DNA of 6,584 nucleotides from Treponema sp. (GTDB lineage: Bacteria; Spirochaetota; Spirochaetia; Treponematales; Breznakiellaceae): positions 1 to 6,584 of the forward strand of contig JAIRZS010000226.1 of NCBI GenBank assembly GCA_031267115.1. Reading direction: 5' to 3'. Shown here in pieces: positions 6,427 to 6,584 of this stretch. Every line of letters starts with the position of its first letter. The first letter of the stretch is position 1. The notes under the pieces are model-generated. The model saw only the letters and a program-made list of their open reading frames with translations. It made no database searches and was not told the DNA's origin. The position numbers were made by a program, and so were the translations under genes.

Positions 6427-6446
6427 AGGCCGGGACCCTGGCCCGG
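6427..6446 (+). repeat. Right copy of the 20-base direct repeat
   Basis: AGGCCGGGACCCTGGCCCGG matches 5538-5557 with one difference and lies outside the right inverted repeat, mirroring the left side. Confidence 0.7.
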
Positions 6447-6584
6447 CCGCAGGGGGGCCGGACGGGGCCTGCGTCCGCCGGGGCCGCCCGTATGGTAACA
6501 GGCCCCCCCTTAGGTATTACGGCTTTACAGATTGGGCCAAAAGGCGGCGGCTGTGATTGTATTAATATTCCGGCCCCGGTATAC

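Larger units (their letters stand above)
6143..6584. other. No convincing gene; repeat-bearing non-coding DNA
   Basis: Open frames here translate to low-complexity Pro/Arg/Gly-rich sequence with no family resemblance, and I find no ribosome binding sites or plausible domains. The stretch holds the right inverted repeat, a strong hairpin, the right direct repeat and GC-rich palindromes such as CGGACG/CGTCCG (6459-6464, 6472-6477). The last 40 bases become more AT-rich and could precede another gene beyond the window. Confidence 0.55.

Noticed and set aside
6073..6498. Forward open frame of 141 codons after the transposase-like gene
   Set aside because: It begins in the polypyrimidine tract, is low in complexity, crosses the inverted repeat, hairpin and direct repeat, and shows no domain.
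6524..6568. Possible promoter for a gene beyond the window (TTTACA at 6524-6529, TAATAT at 6563-6568)
   Set aside because: The boxes are 33 bases apart, far from the usual 17, and no better-spaced pair is present.

Overview
The window looks like part of a sugar-sensing and uptake locus from a GC-rich bacterium. The best guess is a gut-associated Treponema-like spirochete. That rests on the YesM/YesN-type regulators beside a sugar-binding lipoprotein, and on a short Y1-transposase-like protein of a kind I recall as common in termite-gut treponemes. No 16S, tRNA or other taxonomic marker is present, so the organism call is tentative.

Positions 23-5389 hold four genes on the + strand with no gap between them; each start codon overlaps the previous gene's 3' end. 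In order they are: a membrane-anchored periplasmic sugar-binding-like protein, a two-pass sensor histidine kinase of the LytS/YesM class, a YesN-type response regulator with a C-terminal AraC DNA-binding domain, and a XylF-family (D-xylose ABC transporter) substrate-binding lipoprotein. The layout matches the known three-component design (XylFII-LytS-YesN) in which an anchored binding protein reports a sugar to the kinase, and the response regulator then drives the xylose transporter operon. The transporter ATPase and permease (xylG, xylH) are not in the window.

The clearest oddity in the operon is the 5' end of the xylF-like gene. Its lipoprotein signal peptide starts only around residue 78 and its lipobox Cys is residue 97. 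About 75 codons of palindrome-rich, repeat-like DNA sit in frame between the GTG start and the signal peptide. The histidine kinase also carries a Pro/Ala-rich insertion of about 40 residues inside its ATPase domain.

Positions 5390-5683 are a non-coding stretch full of hairpins and terminator-like palindromes. Next is a 152-residue Y1/REP-associated transposase-like gene (5684-6142) that appears to lack both the HUH histidines and the catalytic tyrosine region, and whose C-terminus runs into a polypyrimidine tract. The gene is enclosed by a 15-base perfect inverted repeat pair and, outside that, by a 20-base direct repeat pair (19/20 identical). This nested arrangement may mark a non-autonomous mobile or REP-like element inserted downstream of xylF. 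Positions 6143-6584 hold no convincing gene.
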